DNA of 64,000 bases, from the NCBI RefSeq assembly GCF_947179515.1, contig NC_067495.1:91115423-91179422 (forward strand), in the 5' to 3' direction. Below, one piece after another: positions 36,140 through 47,640 of the stretch. How positions within the stretch are numbered: position 1 is the stretch's first letter; each line of letters begins with the position of its first letter. The translations under genes and the position numbers were made by a program. The notes under the pieces were generated by a model that saw nothing but the letters and a program-made list of their open reading frames with translations, did no database searches and was not told where the DNA came from. The DNA comes from Apodemus sylvaticus (taxonomy: Eukaryota; Chordata; Mammalia; Rodentia; Muridae).

Positions 36140-36325
36140 TCTTTTTCTTTTTTTTTTTTTTTTTTTGTCTTGTTTCAAGACAGGGTTTCTCTGTGTGACA
36201 TCCCTGGCTGTCCTGGAATTTTCTCCGTTGACCAGGCTGGCCGTGAACTCACAGAGCTCCACCTCCCTCTGCCTCCCCAGAGCTGGGATTAAAGATTTGC
36301 AGCACCACTGCTCAGCATTCTTTTC
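36140..36325 (-). mobile_element. B1 SINE with poly(T) head
   Basis: Poly(T) at 36149-36166 (its A tail in reverse), then CAAGACAGGGTTTCTCTGTG, CTGGCTGTCCTGGAATTTTC, CTGGCCGTGAACTCACAGAG and GGGATTAAAGATTTGCAGCA. It is well preserved with an internal part largely complete. Confidence 0.92.
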
Positions 36326-36730
36326 TTGCATATGTGTGTGTTGATATTAGTGTAACACTGCCTCATGTAACGAGTTTGGAATCATTTCTTTTCCTAATAT
36401 CTGAGAGAAACAATATCGGTACTAGTTCTTTAAATGTCTGGTAGAATTCATCAGGGAAGCCATCTCAGCTTGAGTTGCTTATAAAAAGATGGTGACACCA
36501 CTGCTATCTCTCTTTACTATTGCAGATCCGTTCAGATTCTCATTCCTTTTAAAGTAGGTTTTGGTAGTGCATACTTTTCTAGATACTTGTCTAGTTCATG
36601 TAGACTGCCTAATTTGTTAGGTTACACTTGTTCTCAGTATTTCCCTATGGTTTTTCTTACTTCAGTATCAGTAATAATTTCCATTCTTTCATGCCTCATT
36701 TCATTAAATCAAGATTTTTCCATCCCTATT

Positions 36731-37669
36731 TCCTTGTCTGTTTCTTTTGCCTTTTCTCTACCTCTTCCATCTGTATCCTTCCATTCTCTGCTTTTGAAAT
36801 CCTCTATTATCCACACTTGTGCATTTATATGCAGTATTTTGAGACAAAACAAAGTTGTATCAAAATTGATGAGATGCATAAAAGCAGGGTCCAGAGCAAA
36901 ATTTACAGCTGTATATACCCACATGAAAACTCAAATCAGTATCCAACATTTTAACACAAGAGTCAACAAGGGGACTTCTGGAAAAGATGTTGGACTTAGA
37001 AGTTGCCTTCATGTGACTTCACAAGAATAGTCAGGATAGGAAAAAAATAGACTACTTCAAAGAGAGAGAAAGAGCTTCAGAAATTCACAAAAGTGGAGAG
37101 AAAATTAAAAGTTCTATGGTGGAAAAGAAATGAGCCAAGTAATCCTGCAGAGACTTATCATGGCAGGAGTCCTCCACCCTCTCAGAGGATGGGGGATTGT
37201 TGGAGGGGGTGACTGGGAGGAAGGGCAGTGATTGGGATGTAAAGCAGCTCTAGCCCTGTGACTGCCTGAGGGGTGCAGGAAAAGTAGAATCTTCCTCCAA
37301 CTGTTAAAAACAAAACAAAAATGTGTTAAAGCTGCTAAGATATATAAGCCATTGTTAATTTCTTACTGTATCTGATTTATAAATTATACTTTATCATATA
37401 TATATATATATATATATATATGGATACAGTATATATTTATATGGCTCAGTGCTATGTAGACAAGTAGGAGGTATTCTATTTTCCTGCTTGTATGGAGGTA
37501 GAGCTTCTTCCTTAGGAAAGAGTTCATATTTTGGTAGACATGCAATATGTCTCCAGTACCCTGATAAGACATTTAGCAAACAATCAACAAGACTTCTCCA
37601 TAGCAAGGGATCACCTTCAGTGTAATTCTGCCAACAATGTTTAGTGATCTCATCCATAAAAGATGTAAA
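36731..37669. other. Unassigned sequence with an (AT)n at 37397-37422
   Basis: The ORF 36587-37030 (147 codons) overlaps ancient L1 in reverse and has no domain. A GGA-rich patch lies near 37185-37235. Nothing else recognised. Confidence 0.4.
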
Positions 37670-37671
37670 GG

Positions 37672-38205
37672 AAAAAAGATGTTGGTACATACCTAAAATC
37701 CCAACACTTGGGAAGTAGAGGCAAGAGGTTATTGGGAGTTCAAAGCCAGCCTTGGCTACCCAGCAAGTTCAAGAGTCATTTATGAAGAAGGAACCTCAGT
37801 TGATAAGACATCACTACTAGACTGTCCTGTAGGGCAAGCCTATGGAACATTTTCTTACTGATGATTCATGTGAAAGGGCCCAGATCACTGTAAGCAGTGC
37901 TATCCTTAGGGTGGATGGTACTGGAATCTATAAGAAAGCAGCATGAACAAAACACAAAGAGCAAGCCAATAAGCATCACTCCTTCATGGCCTTTGACTCA
38001 GTTCCTGCCTCCAGGTTCCTACCTGTTTGGGTTCTTGTCCTTTCTTCCACGATGGACTTTGATGTGGAATTTTAAGCTGAAATAAACCATTTCCCCACCA
38101 AGTTGCTTTTGGTTATGGTGTTTAATCACAGCAACAGAAAATCTAACTAAAACAAAAAGTAGTCTAGGATATATGAAATTCTGTCTCAAAACAGAAAGGA
38201 AAGGG
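37672..38205 (+). mobile_element. B1/B4-type SINE split by an LTR
   Basis: B1 body at 37680-37771 (GTTGGTACATACCTAAAATC, CCAACACTTGGGAAGTAGAG, AAAGCCAGCCTTGGCTACCC) and its 3' end at 38157-38200 (AGTCTAGGATATATGAAATT, CTGTCTCAAAACAGAAAGG) are separated by the LTR at 37772-38154. Confidence 0.75.
37772..38154 (+). mobile_element. Solo LTR (MaLR type), 5'-truncated, inside B1
   Basis: AGGAACCTCAGTTGATAAGA, GGGTGGATGGTACTGGAATC, TATAAGAAAGCAGCATGAAC, GCTGAAATAAACC and the end ATCTAACTAAAACA follow the family order of the LTR at 19351. The first 50 or so bases of the LTR are absent. Confidence 0.75.
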
Positions 38206-38405
38206 AATAAGATAAAAGGGAAAAGGAGAGGCAAGAAGATGAGAGGATAGGAAAGGAGGGGAGGAGAGGGGAGAGAAGGGGACAGGAGGAGAGGAGAGGG
38301 GAAGGGAGGAAGGGGGTAAAAGGAGGGAAAGAGAGGAAAGGACAGGAGAGGGAGGAAGTGATAAGAGGGTCGGGAAAAGGAGGTGAGGAGATAAGAAAGG
38401 ATGGC
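38206..38405. repeat. Polypurine (GGA)-rich tract
   Basis: About 200 bases of nearly pure A/G, immediately after the SINE tail. The minus-strand serine/proline/leucine ORF 38186-38440 is an artefact. Confidence 0.9.
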
Positions 38406-38745
38406 ATCTTTGGTAGCTTGAATTGCAAATACTTCAGCACATTTTAGGGAAAAGTTGTAGTAGAGACTATACCATCCTCCTGGGTGTAAGAAACATGGAA
38501 GGATATCTTTATGAGAAAGATTCTAATGTTTTATAATGCCACTTGATTCTTTCCAGTGTTACACTGGGGGATATCTCATATATTGGTCGATCACCAGTGC
38601 AAAAGGAAATCTGTTGCCAACTAAAATTCACTGTTCCCTATTTACACACAGAGTCTACATTAAGTTAAAGGATATGAGTTTTTAAATATATTAAGGATTT
38701 CTCAAAGGCTTATTATATGGGAGGAAGTGGAAATTCTCTTCAAAA

Positions 38746-38964
38746 TATTTATTTTTTTATTTTATGTGCATGGGTGTTTCATTTGCATGTACATTTGCAC
38801 ACCACATGTGTGTATTGCCAATGAAGACCAAAAGAGGGCGTCAGATCCCCTAGAACTGGAGTTACAGATGGTTGTTAGCCACCATATGAGTGCTGAGAAT
38901 AAAATCCTGTTCCTCTACAAAAGCATCCAGTACTCATAAGCTCTGAGCCATCTCTCTGGCCCCA
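38746..38964 (-). mobile_element. B3-type SINE
   Basis: Plus text TTTATTTTATGTGCATGGGT, CACCACATGTGTGTATTGCC, GGCGTCAGATCCCCTAGAAC, TGGAGTTACAGATGGTTGTT and GAGCCATCTCTCTGGCCCC is a near-full reverse-complemented B3. Confidence 0.92.
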
Positions 38965-39607
38965 CAAATGACAATTCTTTGTGGGTAGTTTCAGTGTGGT
39001 ATTTCCTCCGCTACAAAATAGCAGCTCCCTCCATCAACTCCTTAGCCTGGGGTGTCGTCAGTTTGCAGTCTTAGTGTTCAAAAGATGAGAGATACCATCT
39101 ATACCACGGCAGCTAAACTTCACTCCGCCACCATTTATGGAGATTTTGCTTCCTGACAGGTGTCAATCATATAATCTCAGTGACTCTGCCATGTTGACCA
39201 GACCATGGTGTCATGGAAACAGATCTTTAAGCTGAAAAAAAAAAAGGCATTAGAATAAACTGGGAGCTCTGAGCCAGCTCCTGGGTGGGTGTGCAAATGC
39301 TCAGACTGGAAATAGCTCAGCTTCCACCTGGTGATGGCCCAGGCGTGGGGGAGGGGCACATTAGTGATACGAGAATAAGGAGTACTCTGCAAGAACTGTG
39401 CCAGCATTTGTAGCTCTGTGGCTCTCAGGATTTACTTTAAACTAAATTAAAAAATCTAAATGGCCACAGTTTTATTTCAGCCACTTAATTATCATTCTAC
39501 ATTGACTCTAGATCTTGCCTGTTTACCTCATGCCCTGTTCCAGATGACCACATGCAATTAACGTCCTACATTACATCACTCAAAGTCTATGAATGAAATA
39601 ATTCAAT
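38965..39607. other. Unassigned sequence
   Basis: No family recognised. It is moderately GC-rich at 39050-39350. ORF 39177-39407 on the minus strand has no motif. Confidence 0.4.
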
Positions 39608-39623
39608 AAAAGTGCAGTACTTA

Positions 39624-39875
39624 TATCAAATAATGCTCAAGAAGAAGAAAGGAGTGGCCCCTGCTTCTGGAAAGGTTCAGTGCAGCAGCGTAGGGGAATA
39701 CCAGGACAGGGAAGTGGGAAGGGGTAGATTGGGGAACAGAGGGAGGGAAGAGGGCTTATGGGACTTTTGGGGAGGGGGATCCAGGAAAGGGGAAATCATT
39801 TGAAAGGTAAATAAAGAATATATTGAGGAAAAAAGATTCCAATTATAAAGCTAATAAAGGAAAACATAGGATAAA
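39624..39875 (+). mobile_element. 5'-truncated L1 with apparent 3' transduction and target-site duplication
   Basis: AGAAGAAAGGAGTGGCCCCT through GGGGAAATCATTTGAAAGG is L1 3' UTR. It runs to a first A-rich end at about 39831 (GAGGAAAAAA). About 44 bases of non-L1 text follow (GATTCCAATTATAAAGCTAA, containing AATAAA), then a second A-run. The 15-bp duplication AAAGTGCAGTACTTA flanks the whole unit at about 39609-39623 and 39876-39890. Confidence 0.88.
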
Positions 39876-40317
39876 AAAGTGCAGTACTTAGTATGGTGGG
39901 AAAATGAAATCAAGTGATACAGCTTTGCTTGCTTTGTTTGGGGGATAAGAGGATACTTTTAAATTATTTATTCTTTCACAGTTTCACACACATAATGTTT
40001 CTGTTGAAAAGTCTCTCCCATTAGTCTATCTGATCTCCTATGCTCTTTTTGAAAGTCTTGTAGTACATATGGAAGCTTAAATATGACCAAAATATAAGTT
40101 TTTCTTGCATTCACCTTTCTGGTAGCCTTAAAGCATATTTGACAGCCATCTGGAACTCTATTTGTTCATAAACATACTTTTATTTACAGAGGAGTTGTGA
40201 TATAAAGGCTCCTATCACAGACCTGGTTAAAAGCAATGCTAGTAAGAACAAGAAATAGCAATATGAACAGTCAGTTATGGATCCCACACAGCCAACCATG
40301 AATACAGGTTCTAATCC

Positions 40318-41230
40318 TTTAATTATTTGAGAATTCCATACATTCATGTCATGTGTTTTGATCAAATTCATCCCTTTCACTCTTTCAATCCCCTCCTCTC
40401 CACCATAACTTTCCCTCCCAACTTCATGAGAATTTTTTTAATCCACGTAATGTGTACGTGCGGTCACATACTAGAGTATGGGTATCCTTCCAGGGGCTGC
40501 ATCTCTGAAGGAACTCACTCTCACCCAGAAACCATCAGTCTCCAGTGGCCCTTGATCTAGTGGGTGGAACATTATGAGCCTTTCCCTCCTTTGTGCTGAG
40601 ATTCTGTCTGGCTTGATTGTCTTCTGTCTTCTGTCTGCTGTCACAGTCTGAGTCCAGTGTGCAGCAGAGTCGCATTGACCCTCCCAAACAATAAGGGCTA
40701 TTGCCACTGCTTTTGTTTTTGCTATCCAGAAGTTGATGGTAAGAGTCTATTGCTGAAGAAACCACATACTTGAGTCACAGGACATAGAGAACTCAAGCTG
40801 ACACTGACCTGCAATCTCTATTGTTTTTGGTTACCTTTCATAGTGCTAGAAGGTCCTATGCATACTTCCCAGCTGTGACTCTACAATAATGGCTGACCTG
40901 GCAAAATAGTGTCACTGTTATAGGAATAAAGCAACAATTTCTGCTTAGATATAAAACCCACCCTACAAGATAGAACCCATGCCTAGTAGTATTTACTATG
41001 CCAAAAAATCCATGCATGTGTAGGTCCTAGACTCTATGGAAGAACACAATATTATTATTCTGGTAAATGGATATAATAATAAACCGTTCAAAACTATAGA
41101 TTACAGCATTTCCCCCACCCTCATTATAGAAGCTGCTTTTAATAGTAGATGGCAAATAACAGAGAAGCTCACATCTGGTCAGTATTCAAAGAATAAGAGA
41201 ATGTGGTGTATGGACCTCTATGTGGTGTAG
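40318..41230 (-). mobile_element. L1 3' UTR pieces
   Basis: 40318-40690 is reverse L1 3' UTR (TGTTTTGATCAAATTCATCC, GTGCTGAGATTCTGTCTGGC). 40760-41230 has further L1 3' UTR-like text, apparently in plus orientation (AGAGAAGCTCACATCTGGTC, AAAGAATAAGAGAATGTGG). The orientation switch suggests two inserts. Confidence 0.5.
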
Positions 41231-41957
41231 TTATATCAAATTCTGTACTTCTAAGAATCAGGAACAATTGTGGATGAGCAGGTGGAAAGACTGTAAGAGC
41301 CAGATGTAGTATACATCTGTAGAAAATGATTCCAAATTTGTAGATGCACATATTCTAGATATAGTACAGTCTTTATCTTCTTTCTTACTACAAGGAAAAG
41401 CATATGTAGGTTTGATTCCCACCACTACAAAAACCAAATAAATAAGTACTTAATACAATGTTGACTAGAATGTCTACATATGTGCTCCCAGTCCCCCCAG
41501 AAAAAGACATTAGGACAAATACTATAAGGCTATGCAGGATATACCAAAACATTAATTTTTTTCATATTTTCACAATACATATAATAAGGAGCATTGCATT
41601 GGAGAGAAAAATTGATTCATAGAGTTTAATAGACAATAATCAAGATATTAGTACTTCCTTAAATCAGTCCAGATAGACTTCAAATTTATTTGTTGATACT
41701 ATAAAAAAAGAATTTAGAAAATAAAATACTGCAGACATATACATGAAAAAAGGTTTAAAGACAGCAATATAGGGATCTAGTATATGGCGCTGACATTTGG
41801 GAGGATTTTGGACTTCATCCATAGTGAAATATGAAGGACCTTTAAAAGAATTATCCAAAAAAAAAAAAAAAACACCCAATTTCTTCTTAAATGAATCTCT
41901 TTAAAGAGCTTACCTAATAAGAAAACACTATATTTTCTGGGAATATAATGAAGAATT
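41231..41957. other. Unassigned AT-rich sequence
   Basis: A short ID-like phrase (GTAGGTTTGATTCCCACCAC) lies near 41406-41425. A poly(A) run is at 41860-41874. Otherwise nothing recognised. Confidence 0.4.
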
Positions 41958-42052
41958 TCTTACCCTTTGACTGGTAATGTAGCTCAGAAGTAGATTGTTT
42001 GCTTAGCATGTACATGCTCTAGATTTGATACCCAGTACCACAAAAAAAATTC
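41958..42052 (+). mobile_element. ID-like SINE fragment
   Basis: GGTAATGTAGCTCAGAAGTA, GCTTAGCATGTACATGCTCT and AGATTTGATACCCAGTACCA keep the tRNA-derived order, followed by an A-run. Confidence 0.6.
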
Positions 42053-42062
42053 TACTACAATT

Positions 42063-42207
42063 TTTTGGAGATAAGCTATTACTATATACACTAGCTAATT
42101 TAGAAGTCACAATGAGACCAAGTTACCCAAAGCTGGAATCCTACTGCCTCTGCCTCCTGAGTTTAATCCCTCTTGGGACTAAAGGTCACCATGCCTGGAC
42201 TGATTAC
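42063..42207 (-). mobile_element. B1 SINE, diverged
   Basis: Plus text GCTGGAATCCTACTGCCTCT, GCCTCCTGAGTTTAATCCCT and AAAGGTCACCATGCCTGGAC is a reversed B1 body. Confidence 0.65.
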
Positions 42208-42451
42208 ATTTTGTTAATGTTTTTATTTATTCTTTGAAAATTCCATGCAATGCATTTTGACCATATTCCATACCCTCCTCTACTGACTCCTCCCAGATTC
42301 AGCCCCACCTCCTTACTCACCTAAGTTCTTTCTCCCCCATCCCTTTCTTAAACCCAACAAGTCATGTTTGTATTTGCCTACTACTTTTGGATGGAAGGCC
42401 TACCCCAGTGTGTGGTCATTATACTAGGGGTTCACACCATTAAAGCAAAAC

Positions 42452-42452
<1 letters not shown>

Positions 42453-42517
<65 letters not shown>
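42453..42517. repeat. (TC)n microsatellite
   Basis: About 32 TC units. It makes a leucine/serine-repeat artefact ORF. Confidence 0.98.
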
Positions 42518-42518
<1 letters not shown>

Positions 42519-42751
42519 GCAGTTATCTAATGTCATTACTTCCTCAGCTAGGAGTGGGGCTTCATGGCTACTTTTATCCCTCCACGCTGGGATTATTTTG
42601 TCTGGCTTGAACTTTCATGGGTATTGTGAATGCTGTCATAACCACTGTGAGTTTGTGGTGTGCCCTGTTGTGTCTGGATAAGAGTCTTCTAACATTCCTC
42701 CCTGACCTCTGACTCCTATCACTTTTCTACCCCCTCTTAAGTTCTACAAAC

Positions 42752-42872
42752 CCTCGATATGTATCTTTGGTTGTCCTAGAACTGGCTAGACAGACCAAAC
42801 TGGCCTTAAACTCCCAGAGATTCCCAAACCTCTGACTCCCTAAGGCTGGGATTAAAGGCATGTGACATCAGC
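42752..42872 (-). mobile_element. B1 SINE
   Basis: Plus text GGTTGTCCTAGAACTGGCTA, CCAAACTGGCCTTAAACTCC and GCTGGGATTAAAGGCATGTG. Confidence 0.85.
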
Positions 42873-43398
42873 ACAATCCTTTTCCCCTTTATAACACTAG
42901 ATTCAATTTCTGTTTCTTAAAACATTGTCTTCTTCCACAGGCCACATTCCTACCTTTCTAACCTCTGTGGGTATTTGAAATGAAACATGTACAGTAAAGC
43001 TAAAAAGCTAACATCTCCATATGAGAGAAAATACGAGATATTTGTCTTTCTGGGTTTGAGTTGCCTCACTCATAATGGTTATTTCCAATTCTATCCATTT
43101 ACCTGTGAATTTCTGATCACATTTTTGAAAAAGGATTATAGTATTCCTTGTGTTGTTCATTGTGATAACTAGTATACATCTGTAGCTGCTGCTGTCCTCC
43201 TGCTATTAGACTGCATTTTTGCCTTTTAAACAAACTGAACGCCAAAAGTTTACCTGGGAGCTCCAAGCTTCCAGCACTGGTTAGGGACTGAGGCATCCAG
43301 TCTCAGAGACTAAGTGATTGCCAGATTATTTCCCTCTCCTGAATTCATTCAGCCATTGTTGGAACACCAGTCTGTATTCTGTAAATCAATCTAAAAAT

Positions 43399-43445
43399 AT
43401 ACACACACATATACAACACACACACATATACACACATATACATAC
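43399..43445. repeat. CA/TA-rich microsatellite
   Basis: Imperfect ACACACAT/ATACACAC units directly before the LTR. Confidence 0.9.
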
Positions 43446-43768
43446 TGTGATGGTTTGTATATGCTCCTCCCAGGGAGTGGCACTTTTAGAAGGTGTGGCC
43501 TTGTTGGAGGAAGTGTGTCACTATAGGTGTGGGCTTGGAGATCTTCCTCCTAGATGCCTGTGTATGCCCGGTCTGTTCCTGGAATCCTTCAGATGAAGAT
43601 GTAGACCCCTCAGTGCCTCCTGCACCCCATGCCTGCCTGGATGCTGCCATGCTTCTGACATGGACTAAACCTCTGAACCTGTAAGCCAGCCCCAAGTAAA
43701 TGTTGTCTTTTATAAAACGTGTATTGGTCATGGTGTCTGTTTTCAGCAGTAAAACCTTAACTAATTCA
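43446..43768 (+). mobile_element. 5' LTR of a MaLR-type element, 323 bp
   Basis: Begins TGTGATGGTTTGTATATGCT and ends CTAACTAATTCA. It has CCTGTAAGCCAGCCCCAAGT and a TAAATGTTGTC poly(A)-like region. It has the same family and the same 323-bp length as the minus-strand copy at 20050-20372. It is followed at once by a primer-binding-like site (43774-43791), so it is a 5' LTR with attached internal sequence. Confidence 0.8.
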
Positions 43769-44306
43769 GAAGTTGGTACCAGGGACTGGGGTATTGCTGT
43801 GATAGGCCTGATTGTACTTTTGTTTGGGGACTTTGGGACAGTGGAATGCCTTAAGTGGGTCTTAATGGGCCAGCCTAGTAGGCATATGGAAGACAGCGGT
43901 GCTGAGGGTCATTTGAACTGTGTAGGCCTGCTGGCCCAAGTGGTTTCAGTGGAGAAAAACTTTAATATGTGGCCGAGAGACTGTTTTTGTGATGTTTTGG
44001 TGAAAAATATGGCTGCTTTTTGCCTTTGTCTGAAGAGACTGCCTAGGGCTAAGGTAAAGAGATTTATATTAATTGCATCAACAAAGGAAGTCTCCAAAAA
44101 GCCCTACAGAGACTTTGTTCTCTAGCTAAGTCGGACAAAGAGAATTTTGAACAAACATAGCAAGCCAAAAAAGGAAAAATACAAAATATATAGTTTGAGT
44201 ATTAAAGAGGCTCCCAGGAAGTGAAATGGAGATGAATCCAAGCATATTAAATTGAATTAATGGAGTGGTGACCTTGAGGCAAGATTCCACCCAGCTAAAT
44301 TTAGGT
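43769..44306 (+). mobile_element. Internal region of the MaLR-type element, 3'-truncated
   Basis: Starts with a tRNA-Leu-type primer site (TGGTACCAGGGACTGGGG), as expected for ERVL/MaLR elements. GATAGGCCTGATTGTACTTT, TTAATGGGCCAGCCTAGTAG, GTGGCCGAGAGACTG and AAAGGAAGTCTCCAAAAAGC then follow. The 141-codon ORF 43700-44125 crosses the LTR boundary and shows no enzyme motif; MaLR elements lack pol. A B1 follows, and no 3' LTR is seen. Confidence 0.7.
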
Positions 44307-44400
44307 CCAAGCGTGGTAGTACAAGCCTTTAATCCCGGGAGGCAAAGATAAGCAGATCTCTGATTCAAGGCCAGCCCAGAACAGAGCAAATTCTAGAAGA
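44307..44400 (+). mobile_element. B1 SINE
   Basis: AGCGTGGTAGTACAAGCCTT, TAATCCCGGGAGGCAAAGAT and AGCAGATCTCTGATTCAAGG retain the B1 5' half well. The 3' part is lost. Confidence 0.85.
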
Positions 44401-45464
44401 AGAAAAACTGTAACAGTTTAACTGTAGGGCTCTAACAGGAGGAAGGAGGAACCTAATTTAACTTGATGGCAGGAATTTTTCAGTCTGAAAAACACACACA
44501 CAAAAATAAGAAAAATAGAGATTAAAAAATTTAGGAGTCACCATCAAGTTGACTGATGTACACATCAGTTAAGTCCTGGAAGATGAAGAGACAATGAAAC
44601 AGAAGAGTTACTGAAAGCAGTAATAGCTTAAAAGTTCCCAGATATGACTTTAGACATTCCCTCACAAATAAAGAATTTCAATGATGTCTATGTAAGTTAA
44701 ACTGGAAGAGGTAGATCCCATAACACATTATCATCTATCAGAGGAAAAAGGCAAAGTGGGAATCTTGAAATCAGTAAGAAAACTAAATGTATTACATACA
44801 AGGGATCCTAGAGAGGATCTGTGGAGCCTGAGGGGTGGTGGAGCATACCTGTAGTCCCAGACTAAGGACAAGTTCAAAGTCAAAAGGCAAATTGACTCTA
44901 AATCTATTCTAAATGGCAAATTCCAGACCTTCTCAAGATATAGAGTGAAAGTTATTTCTGGAACAAAAGCAAAGTTCAGTGGATTTTTCTGTAGAAACCA
45001 TGAAGGCCAGAAAAATTAGAATAACATATTTAGACAAATAATACAAAGTCTGTGGAGAATTTTACATCAAGGAAAACTATCCTTCTGAAACAAGGGAGAC
45101 CTTGAGGCATTCTAAATAAAGGAAATTCAGTGTTGCCAGAGCAAGTAGACATGATAAAGAAACAAAACTCATTTGAGCTAGAAAGAAAAAGTAATATTAC
45201 TACTGCAGAAGGATGACCTGATATATAAACACTCTAAATACCATAGCAGTAAAACCAAAACAACTAATAATGGAAGGGGGCTGGTTTCTTGCAAATTTTC
45301 AGATTTCTACAAAAATATCAAAAGCATACAATGAAACCAAAAATTGCAAGCATGTGAAATCAACACATAAGAATCAGTTGTTTCTGTATCAATGAAAAGC
45401 AATCTAGAAAGGAAATTAAAATGATTAAATTTATGATAGAAAGAAAAACACCTTTTGCTTATAT
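44401..45464 (+). mobile_element. Ancient L1-like remnants
   Basis: 44500-45260 contains L1 ORF1-like text (AACCATGAAGGCCAGAAAAA, AAGGAAAACTATCCTTCTGA). 45380-45460 resembles ORF2 (TGTATCAATGAAAAGCAATC). A B1-like fragment is near 44826-44880. All are strongly decayed. Confidence 0.45.
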
Positions 45465-47640
45465 TTTGATTTTATTTTCTTTGATCCATTAGTTTATTTA
45501 TTCATTTTACATCCCAATCGAAGACCCTTTCCCTCCTCTCCTTCCAGTCCCACCCTTTCCCCCTTCCCTTTCTCCTCAGATAAGGGAACTCCCCAGCCCC
45601 ATACCAACCTGTCTTGGTAATCAAGTCACATCAGGACTAAGTGCATCCTCTCCCACTGAAGCCAGACAAGGAAATCCAGCTAGGGAAAAGGGATACAAAG
45701 GCAGGCAACAGAATCCAAGTCAGAGACAGCCTCCACTCCAATTGTTAGAGGACCCACAGGAATACTAAGCTGTGCATTTGCTACATATGTGTAGGAGGCC
45801 TAGGTCCTTTACATGCAGCTATTTAGTTCACGGGTCTCTAGCTGTGAGCCCCCATGGGCCCAGGTTAGCTGTTTCGATAGGTTTTCTTGTGGTGTCCTTG
45901 GCCCCTCTGACTCCCTCAATCCTTCCTCCCACTCTTCCACAAGACTCTCTGAGCTCAACCTAATGTTTGGCTGTGGGTCTCTACAGCTGTTTCCATTAGC
46001 TGCTGGACCAAACTTCTCAGATAACAGTTATGCCAGGCTCCTGTATGCAAGCATAGTAGAGTATGACAAATAGCATCAGGAGTTGGCTTTCTCCAGGGGG
46101 TTGGGTCTCAAGTTGAGCCAGTCATTGGTTGGCCATTCCCTCAATCTCACATCTTTATCCCTGTCCATCTTGTAGGAATAGCAAATTTTGGATTGAAGAT
46201 TTGTAGGTGGGTTGATGTGCCTCTCCCTCCACTGGAAGTTCTGCCTGGCTACTGGAGGTGGCCATTTCAGCTAGGGTCACCTCCATGTCCTTCCAGAAGC
46301 CTCCCTCATCTCATGTCTCTGGCTTGCCTCCACAGCAATTTCCCTTCTCTCCCAGCCCTCTCAATCCCAACCCACACCTTTGTTCCCCTCCCTATCTGCT
46401 TTTCCACCCAGTTTCCTCCATGTATGCACCTCAATGTCTACTTAATTTCCCCTTCTGAGTGAGATTTAAGCATCTTCCCTTGGGCCCTCCCTGTTTCTTA
46501 ACTTCTTTGAGTCTGTGAATTGTAGGACGTTTATCTCGTACTTTATGGTTAATTTCCACTTATAAGTGACTATACACCGTGTTTATCTTTGTGTTGCAAG
46601 TATTTTCTGAGTCTTGGAACTGGAAATCTTCTTGTCCTATTATTCTTAGATTTTCATGGTGTCTCAGATTCCTTGGATGTTTTGTGTCATGAACATTTTA
46701 GACTTATCATTTTCTTTGCCCAATATATCAATTCTTCAATTCTATCTTCTGCACCTGAGATTCTCTCCTCCATCTCCTGTATTCTCTTGGTGATGCTGCT
46801 GCATCTGTTATTCCTGTTCTCTTCTCTAGGTTTTACATCTCCAAGATTCCTTCAGTTTGTGTTTTCTTTATTGCTCCTATTTCCATTTTCAGTTCTTGAA
46901 CAGTTGTATTCATGTACTTTACCTGTTTGATTGTATTTTCTCATATTTCTTCCCTTTTTTAGTTTTTATGTTTTTTTAATTTCTATTTTCTTTTGCAGGG
47001 GTAGTTGAAAGATAATGTAATGGGGAGATCAGTGGGATTGGGGTATATGATATTTTATTGATTCGTATATTTCTTTAAGGGATTTATTCGTTTCCTTTTT
47101 AAAGACCCTATCATCTTCATATGATTAGATTTAAGGTCATTTTTTGTGCTTTGCCTGTGTTAGGATATCCAGAGCTTGCTGTTGTAGGATAACTGGTCTC
47201 TGGTAATTCCATATTGTCCTGGCTCTTGTTGATTGTTCTTACACTGGCCTTTAGCTATTGGATTGTCTCTGGTGTTGGCTGGATGTTCCTGATGCTGACA
47301 GGACCTCTTATGGAGACAGGCTGAGCTTAGGAAACAACATGTTGCTCCCCTCTGCTGGCTGTGCCCCAGGTGGAACTGCATGTCCCTGGGGTCTCACAGG
47401 CCTCCTCAGGAAGGCAGGCAGAGCTGGGGCTTGCCAATGAAGCTTAGGGGATACAGAGCACAGCTCACCTCTGCTGGTGGACAAGGCAGTCAGGGGATTG
47501 GTGAGGAGGGGTGTAACCTTGCAAGCTTCCTTGGAAGGAAGGCAATGAATCCAGGGACTGGGAAACAGTATGCAGCTCACCTCTGCTGTCTGTGCCCCAT
47601 ATGGACCAGGAAGACAGGCAAAAATCCCAGCATTTTAATA
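45465..47640 (-). mobile_element. Internally deleted L1
   Basis: 45465-46460 is reverse L1 3' UTR (GCATCCTCTCCCACTGAAGC, GTGAGCCCCCATGGGCCCAG, AGTGTGGGT-like ends). 46460-46600 is the ORF2 end. From about 46605 the text jumps to the ORF1/5' region in reverse (TGAGATTCTCTCCTCCATCT, CCTGTATTCTCTTGG, then GATATCCAGAGCTTGCTGTT and repeated CTCACCTCTGCTG blocks at 47465 and 47577). Most of ORF2 is missing, which fits an internally deleted copy. Proline/serine-rich ORFs here are shadows. Confidence 0.6.

Larger units (their letters stand above)
42208..43170 (-). mobile_element. L1: 3' UTR then ORF2 C-terminus, interrupted by (TC)n and B1
   Basis: 42208-42750 is reverse Lx-like 3' UTR (CAGTTATCTAATGTCATTAC, CTCAGCTAGGAGTGGGGCTT, TTGTCTGGCTTGAACTTTCA). 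A (TC)n occupies 42453-42517 and a B1 42752-42872. 42890-43170 reads as the reverse of the ORF2 end (GGGTTTGAGTTGCCTCACTC, CAATTCTATCCATTTACCTG). It is one 5'-truncated L1. Confidence 0.7.

Noticed and set aside
36587..37030. 147-codon plus ORF
   Set aside because: Starts in reverse ancient L1 sequence and shows no domain or codon signal.
43700..44125. 141-codon ORF as a gag gene
   Set aside because: Begins in the LTR and crosses the primer-binding site; MaLR-type internal regions are noncoding or relic here.
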